Positions 45,239 to 54,593 of a DNA stretch of 64,000 bases are shown here, one piece after another. The stretch is from Candidatus Geothermarchaeum rappei (GTDB taxonomy: Archaea > Thermoproteota > Nitrososphaeria > Geothermarchaeales > JDFR-13). The position numbers and the translations under genes are program-made. How positions within the stretch are numbered: the first letter of the stretch is position 1; every line of letters starts with the position of its first letter. The stretch covers positions 721,007-785,006 of the forward strand of contig MTMB02000001.1 of NCBI GenBank assembly GCA_002011085.2, written 5' to 3'. Under the pieces are notes generated by a model that did no database searches, was not told the origin of the DNA, and saw only the letters and a list, made by a program, of their open reading frames with translations.

Positions 45239-47215
45239 TCATCTACCTTCCCATTTCGGCCTCCGCTTCTCCCTGAATGCAGACATTCCCTCCTTGAAGT
45301 CACGTGTCTGGCTAAGCTTTATCAGCTCAGATATCCCGATGTTTAATGAAGACATTGCTAAGAGCTTTATTGCATTAGACGCCTTCTTAACTCCAATAAG
45401 GCCTAAGGGAGCTGCTCTCCTTATCTTTTCAATCTCCTCCAACACTACCTGCCAGAAATTTCTATGTGGAACAACTATATCAACAACACCAAGATCTTTA
45501 GCCTGCCACGGGCTTATCCTATCACCAGTTAGGCAGTATGGTAGAATCTTCCTCCCCAATAGTAATACGCCTAGGGTAGATGCCATCGGCGGCATCGCAC
45601 CGATCAGAACCTCTGGAACAGAGAACTCAGCCTTATCAGAGGAGACCACAATATCGCCGAATAATAGTATCTCCATTCCACCGCCAAAGGCAAGGCCGTT
45701 CACAGCCATGATAACAGGCTTCTTCACCTCTAGAAGCTTGGTTAGTAGAGGTGCAGCTTTGTTATGGAAGAAATCCTCTGCGTCTGATATATCCTTCCAT
45801 CCACCCATTACCTTAATATCGTCTCCTGCACAAAAAGCCCTGCCCTCACCAGTGATTACAATAGCCCGTATGTCCGGATCTTCATCGGCATGCTCCAGCG
45901 CACGTCTTAAACCGATCCACATCTCTTCATTTAATGCATTTAATTTATCCGGTCTATTCATCTTAATCAGGGCATAATCATGATGTTTATAGTAGTTTAC
46001 AGGACCGAAGGCCTCTTCTGCATATATCCATTTATAGAAGCCCCTTCCACGTTTTTTACCTAGGTATCCTTTTTTCAACATCTCTTCAAGTAAGGCATCT
46101 GGTTGATAATGAGAGTCACCATATTTGTCATGTAGATTATTTAGCTTTTCTACGACGATATCGATTCCTACCTCGTCAGCATATTCCAGTATCCCCATTG
46201 GGAGATTCATGATACGCTTCATAGCTTTATCAATGGATTTATGATCTGCGACCTCCTCCCTAATGAGGAAAGCCGCCTCATTTACACCTGTAGCAATAAT
46301 CCGTGTGATATCTATGGAATATATTTCTTCAGTAGGTGGATTACTAACTCTTGAGTAGACACCTGGACCTGGATATTTATAGAAGCCCTCTCCAGTTTTG
46401 AGCCCGAGTTTCCCTGCTTTAATCATCTCGTCCACCGTCTTCAACTCAGGAGTCTCAAAGCCTCTTTTCACCATTTCATTCAATACATTTCTAACTACAT
46501 CCAGCCCCACCAAGTCCATAGTCTCGAATAGCCCCATGAAAAAGCCTAGACGGTGGATAAATGCCTTGTCAATTAAATCATGGGGATAACCCTCTTCAAC
46601 CATCCTAAGGGCTTCACTGAATATCCTGAGATTTATACGATTAACGATAAAACCAGGCACATCCTTCTTCACCAACACATATTCTTTTCCTATGGACTCC
46701 ACTAGCTTCACAGTAGTATCTAATGCATGCTTACCAGTATACCGGGACAAAACGATCTCTACTGCAGGTATCAATATAGGAGGATTGGAGAAATGGAGGC
46801 CAATGACCCTCCCAGGATTCTTGAGTCCCTCAGCCAATTCACTTATGGGAATGGAAGACGTATTGCTAGCTAATATACACTCCTTATTCGAGTGTTTATC
46901 CAATGTCTTAAAAACTTCTTTTTTAACCCTGATATTCTCTGTAACCGCTTCTATTATATAGTCAGAGGAGGATGCTAGATGCTTTAGATCTGTGGTGGAC
47001 TCGATATTCGCCAAAACCATATCAGCAAGCCCGGGTACTCCTCGTTTACTACCAATTTTATCGAGGCTCCACCTGATTTTATCCAGAGCATTCTTCAGGG
47101 CTTCTTTACTAATATCAGATAGAATGACTTTATATCCATATAATGCAAATAGCTCAGCGATTCCATGACCCATCGTCCCCGCTCCAACCACACCTATTTT
47201 AGAAATACTTGCCAA
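45239..47215 (-). CDS. 3-hydroxyacyl-CoA dehydrogenase/enoyl-CoA hydratase fusion protein
   Basis: Bifunctional beta-oxidation enzyme of 658 residues in the archaeal order. Residues about 1-385 are 3-hydroxyacyl-CoA dehydrogenase: the NAD loop GVVGAGTMGHGIA, SNTSSIPISELA, and the catalytic histidine in GLHFSNPP. Residues about 400-655 are the crotonase domain: LIKMNRPDKLNALN, the oxyanion loop CAGDDIKVMGG, and both catalytic glutamates (GGGMEILLFGD and FSVPEVLIGAMP). Homologues serve fatty- and amino-acid oxidation and, in Sulfolobales, the crotonyl-CoA steps of 3-hydroxypropionate/4-hydroxybutyrate fixation; no key carboxylase of that cycle is in the window. The start is TTG with GGTGATGGG upstream. 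Confidence 0.95.
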   Translation of the reverse strand: MASISKIGVVGAGTMGHGIAELFALYGYKVILSDISKEALKNALDKIRWSLDKIGSKRGVPGLADMVLANIESTTDLKHLASSSDYIIEAVTENIRVKKEVFKTLDKHSNKECILASNTSSIPISELAEGLKNPGRVIGLHFSNPPILIPAVEIVLSRYTGKHALDTTVKLVESIGKEYVLVKKDVPGFIVNRINLRIFSEALRMVEEGYPHDLIDKAFIHRLGFFMGLFETMDLVGLDVVRNVLNEMVKRGFETPELKTVDEMIKAGKLGLKTGEGFYKYPGPGVYSRVSNPPTEEIYSIDITRIIATGVNEAAFLIREEVADHKSIDKAMKRIMNLPMGILEYADEVGIDIVVEKLNNLHDKYGDSHYQPDALLEEMLKKGYLGKKRGRGFYKWIYAEEAFGPVNYYKHHDYALIKMNRPDKLNALNEEMWIGLRRALEHADEDPDIRAIVITGEGRAFCAGDDIKVMGGWKDISDAEDFFHNKAAPLLTKLLEVKKPVIMAVNGLAFGGGMEILLFGDIVVSSDKAEFSVPEVLIGAMPPMASTLGVLLLGRKILPYCLTGDRISPWQAKDLGVVDIVVPHRNFWQVVLEEIEKIRRAAPLGLIGVKKASNAIKLLAMSSLNIGISELIKLSQTRDFKEGMSAFREKRRPKWEGR

Positions 47216-47337
47216 TATCCCATCACCTTAGTATAATTATTGTTTTTCCCTAAGATATTCTTTTAAAAATGACTAATTCCCATGATAACAAAGGTATACC
47301 TATTTTTTAGTAAAGAAATAGATTAATATGAGAAACT

Positions 47338-48486
47338 ATGCCCGTATGCCAAGTATGTGGATATTCATCACAAGAGCTTAGTATATCTATAGGGGTATGT
47401 GTACACTGCCTTAGAAAAGGTCCGGATTATGCCTTGTCGTATGTCATTAAGAACCGCGATATCTGGAGGAGTAGGATAGGTCTTCCTAAAAAGCCACCTC
47501 GAGAGGGAAATGTGAAGTGCGTTCTCTGCATAAACGAATGCGTAATTCCAGAAGATGGAGTTGGATACTGCGGCGTCGTCAAAAATGAAGATAACAGGCT
47601 TACTTATGTTACTGGCTCATTTGAGGAGGCTATCTTACATTGGTACTTAGATCCACATCCCACTAACTGTGTAGCCGGGCCAGTATGTCCAGCGAATACC
47701 TCTGCAGGATATCCAAGGTATACCTCCTTTAGAGGTATCGAGAGGGGATACTATAATATGGCGGTGTTCTTCGGAGGATGCAACCTAGACTGCTTGTTTT
47801 GTCAGAATATCGAACATAAATACATGGTATCTAATTATATCAAGAGACGCTCAGCAGCATATGGAGATGAATATAAGCTGGGGGAGATATATAGAGACGG
47901 GTTAGACCCGAGGATAACTTGTATATGCTATTTTGGAGGAGACCCTACTCCACATATAGTCTATGCAATTAAATTATCAGAGAGATTTGCAGAGGCTAGT
48001 AAGGAGGATAACCTTCTTAAGAGGATATGTTGGGAGACAAATGGACTGGAAAACCCTAGTCTCGTCCGTAGAATGGCTAGACTAAGCCTGGAGACTGGAG
48101 GAATATTCAAAATCGACTGGAAAGCATATCATCCTCGAGTGTATCAGGCTTTAACTGGAGTCGATGGAGAAAAAGCCGTATCGAGGATCAAGGAGAACAT
48201 TAGACTGATATGCGATATCGGTCGTGTAAGGAGGGAGGTTCCGTTATTAGTTGTCAGCACTCTTGTCGTCCCTCATTATATAGATGAGTATGAGGTCGGT
48301 GGGATTGCAAGGTATCTAGCTGAGATTGATGAGGAGATACCCTATGTCTTACTAGCTTTTGCTCCTCAGCATCTGATGAAGGAAATGCCTACTACAAGTC
48401 AGAGTCAGATGGATAGTGTTTATAAAGCGGCGATAGATGCTGGTCTGAAGGATGTGTATATAGGGAATATATGGCTCCTGAGGTAG
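47338..48486 (+). CDS. Radical SAM protein, PflA-like (COG1313)
   Basis: Radical S-adenosylmethionine enzyme of 382 residues. The [4Fe-4S] motif CxxxCxxC is at residues 148-155 (CNLDCLFC), followed by SAM-site elements such as CYFGGDPTPH and CWETNGL. A long cysteine-rich N-terminus (CQVCG, CVHCLRKGP, CVLCINECV, GYCGV, NCVAGPVCPA) could bind metal or a further cluster. The order matches the archaeal PflA-like/COG1313 proteins that are often annotated as pyruvate formate-lyase activating enzymes; no glycyl-radical enzyme is visible nearby, so that name should not be taken literally. It is monocistronic. Confidence 0.85.
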   Translation: MPVCQVCGYSSQELSISIGVCVHCLRKGPDYALSYVIKNRDIWRSRIGLPKKPPREGNVKCVLCINECVIPEDGVGYCGVVKNEDNRLTYVTGSFEEAILHWYLDPHPTNCVAGPVCPANTSAGYPRYTSFRGIERGYYNMAVFFGGCNLDCLFCQNIEHKYMVSNYIKRRSAAYGDEYKLGEIYRDGLDPRITCICYFGGDPTPHIVYAIKLSERFAEASKEDNLLKRICWETNGLENPSLVRRMARLSLETGGIFKIDWKAYHPRVYQALTGVDGEKAVSRIKENIRLICDIGRVRREVPLLVVSTLVVPHYIDEYEVGGIARYLAEIDEEIPYVLLAFAPQHLMKEMPTTSQSQMDSVYKAAIDAGLKDVYIGNIWLLR

Positions 48487-48516
48487 ATGCCCTTATTATA
48501 CGATAGTTTATTACTA

Positions 48517-48525
48517 ATTATAATT
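48517..48525 (+). promoter_or_regulatory. TATA-like box before the acyl-CoA synthetase gene
   Basis: ATTATAATT is centred about 30 bases before the ATG at 48551, predicting a very short leader. This favours 48551 over the GTG at 48545. Confidence 0.35.
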
Positions 48526-48550
48526 CTACTATTGTTTTTGATGAGTGGGT

Positions 48551-49909
48551 ATGACACTAGACAAGTTATTCCGTCCTAGGAGCATAGCAGTATTGGGGGC
48601 TTCTTCACACAAGGGGAAAGTAGGCTATGAACTTGTCTATAACCTCGTTGACAAGGGGTTTGATGGAAAGATATACCCTATAAATCCCAAGGGTGGAGAA
48701 GTGCTTGGGCTTAAGATGTATAAATCACTGGATGATGTTGATGAACCCGTTGATTTAGCCCTAGTCGCCTTACCTTCGAGCATGATACTCGATACTATAG
48801 AAAAACTTGGAGAGAAAAATGTGGGTGCAGCCGTTATATATGCTGCGGGATTCAGTGAGATAGGTAATGTAGAACTGGAGAGGAAACTGTATAAATTAAT
48901 TAAAGAACATGATATACGCGTTATCGGGCCAAACTGTGCGGGAATAATATATTATGGACACAAACTATATGGAGCCTTTGTACCTGGCCTCAGAGACGGA
49001 GACCTTGCACTCCTCTCTCAAAGCGGTGCGATGACTGCCGTGATAACAGAATACCTATACTCTAAATACCTAGGGCTTCATCTACTTGTAAGCTATGGAA
49101 ACAAAATAGACGTGAGTGATGAAGAGATAATATCCTATTTCAAGGATGACAGCTCTATACTGGCTTTCATGCTGTATGTCGAGGGATTTAAGCCAGGTGA
49201 AGGGAGAAGGTTTTATGAAGTAGTTAGATCTATTGACAAACCCATTGTGATGCTAAAAGGAGGCAGGGGATCTGTAGGGGCTAGGGCCGCAAAGAGCCAT
49301 ACCGGTGTATTAGCCGGATCATACCAAGTATATCAAGCTGCAATGAAGCAGATGGGAGTCTACTTAGTAGATGAATTTTATGAACTTGTGGACGTTGCAG
49401 AGGGGCTTGCATATCTTCCTATACCCAATGGAGATGATGTGGCTGTAGTGACGAACAGCGGAGGCCCAGGTGTTGTCCTGACTGATAAGCTTGAAGAGAG
49501 GGGCATTCCACTTGAAGTCACGCCAAGGAATATCAAGAACAAGCTGTCGTTCCTCCCTGATTTTATGGGTAGAGAAAACCCAATTGATCTAACTGCAAAT
49601 GGTAATGAAGACTTGTATTATCACGTGCTGAAAATTCTTCTTGAAGAAAAATGGCCAGATATAGTTATAGCCTTACACGTGCCTCCTTCATTCGTGGATC
49701 CTATCGCCATCTCCAAGGCTATTAGAGACGCCTATATAGATAGCAAGAGTAGTAAGCCTCTAATCCCACTTGTATTCGGAGATAAACGTTGGGATGCATA
49801 CAAGATATTCTGGAACGAACCTAGGCTACCAACTCCATATAGCCATACATCGACTTCTAAAGTTGTGGATGCACTACTACTGAGGATGAGGAAAAAGCTC
49901 CGTGCTTGA
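48551..49909 (+). CDS. NDP-forming acyl-CoA synthetase, alpha subunit
   Basis: CoA-binding/ligase subunit of ADP-forming acetyl-/acyl-CoA synthetase, about 452 residues. It conserves acyl-CoA energy as ATP and is the usual end step of amino-acid fermentation in archaea. The N-terminal CoA-binding Rossmann domain begins RPRSIAVLGASSHKGKVGYE, with GPNCAGIIY. The phosphohistidine is in AAKSHTGVLAGS (about His240), and the second succinyl-CoA-ligase-like domain has VVTNSGGPGVVLTDKLEE. The ATP-grasp beta subunit, normally a separate gene or a C-terminal fusion, is absent from the window and must be encoded elsewhere if the enzyme is active. Confidence 0.92.
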   Translation: MTLDKLFRPRSIAVLGASSHKGKVGYELVYNLVDKGFDGKIYPINPKGGEVLGLKMYKSLDDVDEPVDLALVALPSSMILDTIEKLGEKNVGAAVIYAAGFSEIGNVELERKLYKLIKEHDIRVIGPNCAGIIYYGHKLYGAFVPGLRDGDLALLSQSGAMTAVITEYLYSKYLGLHLLVSYGNKIDVSDEEIISYFKDDSSILAFMLYVEGFKPGEGRRFYEVVRSIDKPIVMLKGGRGSVGARAAKSHTGVLAGSYQVYQAAMKQMGVYLVDEFYELVDVAEGLAYLPIPNGDDVAVVTNSGGPGVVLTDKLEERGIPLEVTPRNIKNKLSFLPDFMGRENPIDLTANGNEDLYYHVLKILLEEKWPDIVIALHVPPSFVDPIAISKAIRDAYIDSKSSKPLIPLVFGDKRWDAYKIFWNEPRLPTPYSHTSTSKVVDALLLRMRKKLRA

Positions 49910-49911
49910 CA

Positions 49912-50490
49912 CTACCTTCTCTTATCTAATCTATCAAACACCAGATTCTCTATAAATTCTATAAGAGTTTTGATAGAATGTTCATCAACAACGTCTTTTA
50001 TCTCGCTAAGCCTTTCTAGATTGTTTTCAATGATCTCATTTAAATGTATGTGTTTATGCTCCTCCATATAGGATAACCCTTGGAATATCGTTGAGATACA
50101 GTCAGATATCTTTATTATCATAGCCTCTAATGAGGATAGATTCTCTAGTTCATCCCCCCATTCAGGAGGATACCCCAGCTTTCTAAGTGTATCGGCAACC
50201 CATTTTTTCTCTCTATCCCTATCTGCCTCCGTTTTGTTGGGGGTAGGTATATCGCCATATATAGATTCAGGCATGTCATGTAAAACCGACATTACAAACA
50301 GCTTTTCATAATCTACTTTTTTAGAGATCAAGCGGGATATGAGTAAAGCCACGCTGCAGACATGGAAGGTGTGTTCTGCAACAGTCTCGGCATCCTCTAT
50401 ACCCGATATTTTCCATCCAGTCCTCTCGATCTCCTTAAGCCTATTGATTATATCATTGTATAAAAGGAAATAGGGGGTGAAGTCCTCCAT
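49912..50490 (-). CDS. HD-domain phosphohydrolase (YfbR-like, COG1896)
   Basis: Predicted metal-dependent phosphohydrolase of 192 residues. The HD-domain ligands are in VAEHTFHVCSVALL, the HDMPE motif and the later ISDCISTIFQGL segment. Relatives act on 5'-deoxynucleotides (YfbR, HDDC2). It starts 12 bases after the HMG-CoA reductase gene on the same strand, so the two are probably cotranscribed, although a functional link between nucleotide clean-up and mevalonate synthesis is not obvious. It is convergent with the acyl-CoA synthetase gene. Confidence 0.85.
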   Translation of the reverse strand: MEDFTPYFLLYNDIINRLKEIERTGWKISGIEDAETVAEHTFHVCSVALLISRLISKKVDYEKLFVMSVLHDMPESIYGDIPTPNKTEADRDREKKWVADTLRKLGYPPEWGDELENLSSLEAMIIKISDCISTIFQGLSYMEEHKHIHLNEIIENNLERLSEIKDVVDEHSIKTLIEFIENLVFDRLDKRR

Positions 50491-50502
50491 TACGGATACC
50501 CT

Positions 50503-51783
50503 TTAGGCCTTCTTGGATTTAGTAAGTTCCTCAACCAGCTCCTTAGCCCTGTGGAACCTTATTCTTCTTTCCTTAATCATTATCTCTGCAACTTTATCTA
50601 TCAATTCGCCTTTTGCACCGGCCATAACAGCCAAGTTTCTAGCGTGGAGCTTCATATGTCCCTTCTGAATCCCCTCAGTGGCTAGAGCCCTTAACGCTGC
50701 AAAGTTCTGTGCAAGGCCTACGGCGCCCATGATCTCAGCCAATTCCTTAGCAGTCTTGACACCCATTATCTTTAAAGCAATCTGCGCGATAGGATGTACT
50801 TTAACGGCACCACCTATTATCCCCACTGGCATAGGCATCTCAAGGGTACCTACTAGGTTTCCATCTGGAGTCTTCTCCCACATCGATAGAGATGTGTAGA
50901 CACCCCATCTAGCAGCATATGAATGAGCCCCAGCTTCTAGGGCCCTATGGTCCTGGCCTGTAGCTAATGCAACGGCGATGACACCGTTCATTATACCCTT
51001 GTTATGGGTAGCTGCCCTATATGGATCCGCCTCTGCAAAAGCTGATGCGGCCACTATCCCGTCGACTGCCTCCTCTCCCCCAATGTCTTCTGCATAGACC
51101 TTGACTCTGGACCTCACAAGCCTTCTATCGGCCAAGTTGGATATGATCCTCAGATATACACGTCCCCCGACCCACTCAACGAGGTAAGGGGCTACTGCCT
51201 CAGCCATTGTATTGACTGCATTTGCACCCATGGCATCCTTGACATCTACAAGGAGGTGGACTATGACCATCAGGCCTACAGCAGTATCGATTATCCTGAC
51301 ATCTATATCCTTAGCCCCGCCTCCTAAGCTGACTAGAATAGGGTCTTGCTCATTAGCTATTTTCAGGATCTCATCCTTATATTCATAGATAATCTGCTTT
51401 GCATACCAGGGATTAGGAAGGTCAACCAGCTGTATCTGTCCAATCATTATAGAGTCTGTTGCTACTGAGGAGATTCCATTATCTCTACGCATAATCCTAG
51501 CGGCGTTGCTAGCTGCAGCCACTACAGATGACTCCTCTATAACCATGGGTACCAGGTAGTCCTTACCGTTAATCTTGAAGTTTGTAGCCACGGCGAATGG
51601 ATACGTCATTCCACCAACTACGTTCTCAATCATTACATCGGCTATCTCTGGACCAAGGTTACCCATATTAAATAAGAGTCTAGCCTCTTCTTTAGATAGC
51701 CCTGAGAAGTCAACGACTAGCTTAAGACGCTCCTCAATGGATTTCTTATAGAACCCAGGTATCCTAGAACTTTTATCAGGCAT
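50503..51783 (-). CDS. Hydroxymethylglutaryl-CoA reductase, class II type
   Basis: Converts HMG-CoA to mevalonate, 426 residues, no membrane domain. The sequence ENVVGGMTYPFAVATNFKING and VPMVIEESSVVAAASNAAR (catalytic Glu in the EE pair) is the class II pattern of Pseudomonas, Lactobacillus and Archaeoglobus enzymes; class I proteins have ENVxGY and ATTEG there. The catalytic lysine is in THNKGIMNG and the catalytic histidine in HMKLHARNLAV; DAMGANAVNTMAE is also present. A mevalonate kinase gene lies 1.3 kb away, which points to biosynthesis of archaeal lipids and not mevalonate breakdown. Class I is the usual form in Crenarchaeota, so this copy is notable. Confidence 0.93.
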   Translation of the reverse strand: MPDKSSRIPGFYKKSIEERLKLVVDFSGLSKEEARLLFNMGNLGPEIADVMIENVVGGMTYPFAVATNFKINGKDYLVPMVIEESSVVAAASNAARIMRRDNGISSVATDSIMIGQIQLVDLPNPWYAKQIIYEYKDEILKIANEQDPILVSLGGGAKDIDVRIIDTAVGLMVIVHLLVDVKDAMGANAVNTMAEAVAPYLVEWVGGRVYLRIISNLADRRLVRSRVKVYAEDIGGEEAVDGIVAASAFAEADPYRAATHNKGIMNGVIAVALATGQDHRALEAGAHSYAARWGVYTSLSMWEKTPDGNLVGTLEMPMPVGIIGGAVKVHPIAQIALKIMGVKTAKELAEIMGAVGLAQNFAALRALATEGIQKGHMKLHARNLAVMAGAKGELIDKVAEIMIKERRIRFHRAKELVEELTKSKKA

Positions 51784-51851
51784 AATATGCCACCTACAAT
51801 ATACATTATTAAAAAGATTAAGAGATATAAATGAAAATTGGCTGTTGAATT

Positions 51852-51862
51852 CTTATATAAAA
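51852..51862 (+). promoter_or_regulatory. TATA-like box of the CoA transferase gene
   Basis: CTTATATAAAA is centred 28 bases before the ATG at 51885. The spacing predicts a leaderless transcript, and no ribosome site is seen between them. Confidence 0.5.
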
Positions 51863-51884
51863 AAGTTTCCAAATTTATTTATCC

Positions 51885-53099
51885 ATGGTATCTAGCTGTA
51901 GCAAGCCCCTTAATGGGGTCAGGATAATAGATTTTTCCAGGATTCTCGCGGGTCCCTTTGCTACGATGGTGCTTGGGGACCTAGGCGCTGAGGTAATTAA
52001 GGTCGAACCTCCAAAGGGGGACGATACACGTACCTGGGCCCCGTATCTGGACGGGGAAAGTGTTTACTTCATGAGTACAAATAGGAATAAGAGAAGCATC
52101 GTTGTAAACCTCAAAAAACCCGAGGGAAGGGAGATTATCTATAGATTAGTGAAGAATAGTGATGTTGTTATAGAGAATTTTAGGGAGGGAGTCGCTAAAC
52201 GACTTGGAATCGATTACGATACTATACGTAGCATCAAGGATGACATAGTATACTGTAGTATTAGGGGCTTTGGATTCTCCGAGGCTTATAAGGATAAGGG
52301 CGGTGCGGATATCGTCATTCAAGCGATGAGTGGATTAATGGACGCTACGGGGACTGAAGAAGGTGAACCAGTTAGAGTGGCGTTCGCCCTTTTCGATATA
52401 TTCGCGGGAATGATCGCAGCCACTTCAATTGCCTCAGCCCTATATAATAGGAAGACTACTGGAAAGGGTTCTGTCATCGAGGTGTCGTTATATGACGCCG
52501 CATTATTTTCAATGAGCTATATCCCACTGATATACCTCATGACTGGGAAAAAACCTAGGAAAATGGGATCTGCACACCCGTCTTTAGCGCCGTATCAGGC
52601 TTTCAGATGTAGAGATGGGAAGTATCTTGTCGTGGGGGCTTTCAACGATGCCATGTGGATGAATATTTGTCGTGCGCTGGAGCTAACTGAACTGATTGAT
52701 GACCCGAGGTTTAGAACAAACAAAGATCGGGTGAAAAATAGAGACATCTTAATCCCTCTATTAGAAGAGAGATTCATGGAGAGAGACTGTAGAGAGTGGG
52801 TGGAGATCCTTGATAGGCATGGGGTAACTGTTGGTCCAGTGTATTCCATAGATGAAGTTTTCAAAGACCCCTACGTAGTAGACGCAAACATAGTTGTCGA
52901 CGTCCCACACCCCATTCTAGGTATGATTAAGCAAATTTTATACCCAGCATTGATATGTGGAGAAAGGTTGGAACCTACTCGGCATCCTCCTCTCATTGGG
53001 GAACACACACTCGAGATATTGGTCGAACTGGGATATACCGATGATGAAATTAAACAGCTTGTAGATAAAGATGTGGTTTACGGCAGAGGCCTGTCCTAA
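51885..53099 (+). CDS. CaiB/BaiF family (type III) CoA transferase
   Basis: CoA transferase of 404 residues. It begins LNGVRIIDFSRILAGPFATM, with the EVIKVEPPKGDDTR and NRNKRSIVVNLK blocks; the catalytic aspartate is Asp142 in GGADIVIQAMSG. Family members move CoA between carboxylic acids (formyl/oxalate, carnitine, succinyl/malate, mesaconyl) without ATP. Substrate cannot be told from sequence; nearby acyl-CoA genes suggest a role in activating or redistributing CoA on organic acids. It has its own leaderless-type promoter and is convergent with mevalonate kinase. Confidence 0.92.
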   Translation: MVSSCSKPLNGVRIIDFSRILAGPFATMVLGDLGAEVIKVEPPKGDDTRTWAPYLDGESVYFMSTNRNKRSIVVNLKKPEGREIIYRLVKNSDVVIENFREGVAKRLGIDYDTIRSIKDDIVYCSIRGFGFSEAYKDKGGADIVIQAMSGLMDATGTEEGEPVRVAFALFDIFAGMIAATSIASALYNRKTTGKGSVIEVSLYDAALFSMSYIPLIYLMTGKKPRKMGSAHPSLAPYQAFRCRDGKYLVVGAFNDAMWMNICRALELTELIDDPRFRTNKDRVKNRDILIPLLEERFMERDCREWVEILDRHGVTVGPVYSIDEVFKDPYVVDANIVVDVPHPILGMIKQILYPALICGERLEPTRHPPLIGEHTLEILVELGYTDDEIKQLVDKDVVYGRGLS

Positions 53100-53107
53100 A
53101 GCCTTTA

Positions 53108-54106
53108 TCACTTTAAATACAGTAACCCTTGTCCCCCGATTACTGTATCGATCGGTAAACCATTTGAGATGCTAATAGCCGTTGATACCTCTTTCAGCCT
53201 CTCTTTACTGGCTAACGCTATCATTGCGCCTCCACCACCTGCCCCACTTAGCTTAGATCCATATGCCCCAAAGGCCCTTGTAACGTATACCAAGTCATTT
53301 AACTCTTTTGAAGATACCCCCAGCGTGTCTAATAGCCCATGGTTGATATTCATTAGCTCACCGGCCACTATGAGGTCTCCTTTTAATAAGGCTGATCTAG
53401 CCTCTAGAACCAGCCTACCGATCAGTTCAATCACAGGATTAATAATATCTGGATACTTATCCCTATATCTCTTTACCAATGCAACCATATCCTTGGTCTT
53501 GTACTTCCTTTTTACATATCCAATTATGAGGGGCATCTCAACTGGGATATCGAGGGATTCATGTGTGAAGGAGTCTTCACCAGGCTGTATATAGATTATT
53601 CCCCCGAACGTGGATATGGTGGAGTCCATCGGACTTGCTAGGCCCTGCACCCTCTTCTCTGTTTCCCAAGCAAGGCTTGCGATCTCCTTTTTACTAAGCT
53701 CATGGCCAACCGCCTTGGAGTACGCTGCGATTGTAGCGACTGATACTGCTGCGGATGTACCCAGTCCTGCGCCTACAGGCATCGAGGACTCTATTTTTAT
53801 GTCAGCTCCCTTAAACTCATTTGTGTATTCACTTACGAGAGATATTGCTTCCCTGATATAACTTACGGCAGACAACACCCGTCCATAGTCGGTCTCCAAC
53901 ACTATCTCTCCATCTTTGTTGTAAGTGAGTATTACACCTGGAATCTCGAGGTTTAGAGCCCGGATAGTGATTCTATCATCGTCCCTAATCTCACAAGACA
54001 CGGTTACTCTACGGTCTATAGAAGCGACTATAGCAGGTTTTTTATATACTACAGCGTGTTCACCATATAAAGTAACTTTTCCTGGGGCTGAAGCAACTAT
54101 CTTCAT
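53108..54106 (-). CDS. mvk: Mevalonate kinase
   Basis: GHMP kinase of 332 residues phosphorylating mevalonate. The N-terminus IVASAPGKVTLYGEHAVVY is the mevalonate-kinase signature (galactokinases and homoserine kinases differ), the nucleotide loop is PVGAGLGTSAAVSVA, the catalytic-aspartate region PMDSTISTFGG follows, and the C-terminal GSKLSGAGGGGAMIAL is motif 3. Both motif 2 and motif 3 are intact. With HMG-CoA reductase nearby it supplies the isoprenoid pathway. A CBS-domain gene lies upstream on the same strand, 67 bases away. Confidence 0.94.
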   Translation of the reverse strand: MKIVASAPGKVTLYGEHAVVYKKPAIVASIDRRVTVSCEIRDDDRITIRALNLEIPGVILTYNKDGEIVLETDYGRVLSAVSYIREAISLVSEYTNEFKGADIKIESSMPVGAGLGTSAAVSVATIAAYSKAVGHELSKKEIASLAWETEKRVQGLASPMDSTISTFGGIIYIQPGEDSFTHESLDIPVEMPLIIGYVKRKYKTKDMVALVKRYRDKYPDIINPVIELIGRLVLEARSALLKGDLIVAGELMNINHGLLDTLGVSSKELNDLVYVTRAFGAYGSKLSGAGGGGAMIALASKERLKEVSTAISISNGLPIDTVIGGQGLLYLK

Positions 54107-54173
54107 ACAATTAATAATTTTTAGATTTGGAGTAATTAAATAGAGGAGAAAAAGAGGATTGAGAGGATTTTGT

Positions 54174-54584
54174 TTATAGGAACTCGCTGAGTGTAAGCAT
54201 TACGTTCAGTAAGAATCTGAATACTCCTGTCTGTGTCAGTCTTCCAATGATCTTTCCCTCTTCGACGACGTAGAGTCTCCTGATCTCCTTCACCGCCATC
54301 ATTTCCATGGCCTTACCTATAGGCTCATCAGGTGCTATAGTGATTATTGGTGAAGACATTACTTCCTCTACCTTAACCTTCTCTATATTTAGGTTCTTAG
54401 CCACTACACGCCTAAGTATATCCCTCTCAGTGAGGACACCTACTGGGAGACCTTCTTTAGTAACTACCACGGACCATACGTTATTCTTTATCATCTCCTT
54501 AAGTGCTTCCATACAAGATTTGTTGCCTTCTATAAGGATCACCGTTTTATCCATAGCATCTCTAACCTTAACTGTTATCGGCAT
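54174..54584 (-). CDS. CBS-domain pair protein
   Basis: Two tandem CBS domains and nothing else, about 136 residues from the ATG at 54584 (GGTGAT upstream; GTG 54593 and ATG 54590 also possible). The first domain covers about 5-60 (VRDAMDKTVILIEGN, GVLTERDILRRVV), the second about 70-125 (VEEVMSSPIITIAPDEP, RRLYVVEEGKIIGRLTQTG). Such modules bind adenosine nucleotides or SAM and report energy state. Its partner is unknown; the adjacent mevalonate kinase gene on the same strand may be only a neighbour. Confidence 0.88.
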   Translation of the reverse strand: MPITVKVRDAMDKTVILIEGNKSCMEALKEMIKNNVWSVVVTKEGLPVGVLTERDILRRVVAKNLNIEKVKVEEVMSSPIITIAPDEPIGKAMEMMAVKEIRRLYVVEEGKIIGRLTQTGVFRFLLNVMLTLSEFL

Positions 54585-54593
54585 ACCCATCAC

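Noticed and set aside
45168..45977. Plus-strand open frame of 269 codons
   Set aside because: It lies antisense to the crotonase half of the HAD/ECH fusion, whose catalytic motifs are intact; its translation is Ser/Ile/Pro-rich with no family features.
47338..48486. Pyruvate formate-lyase activating enzyme
   Set aside because: The radical SAM motif is real, but no glycyl-radical enzyme is nearby and the N-terminus is cysteine-rich unlike PflA, so only a PflA-like family label is given.
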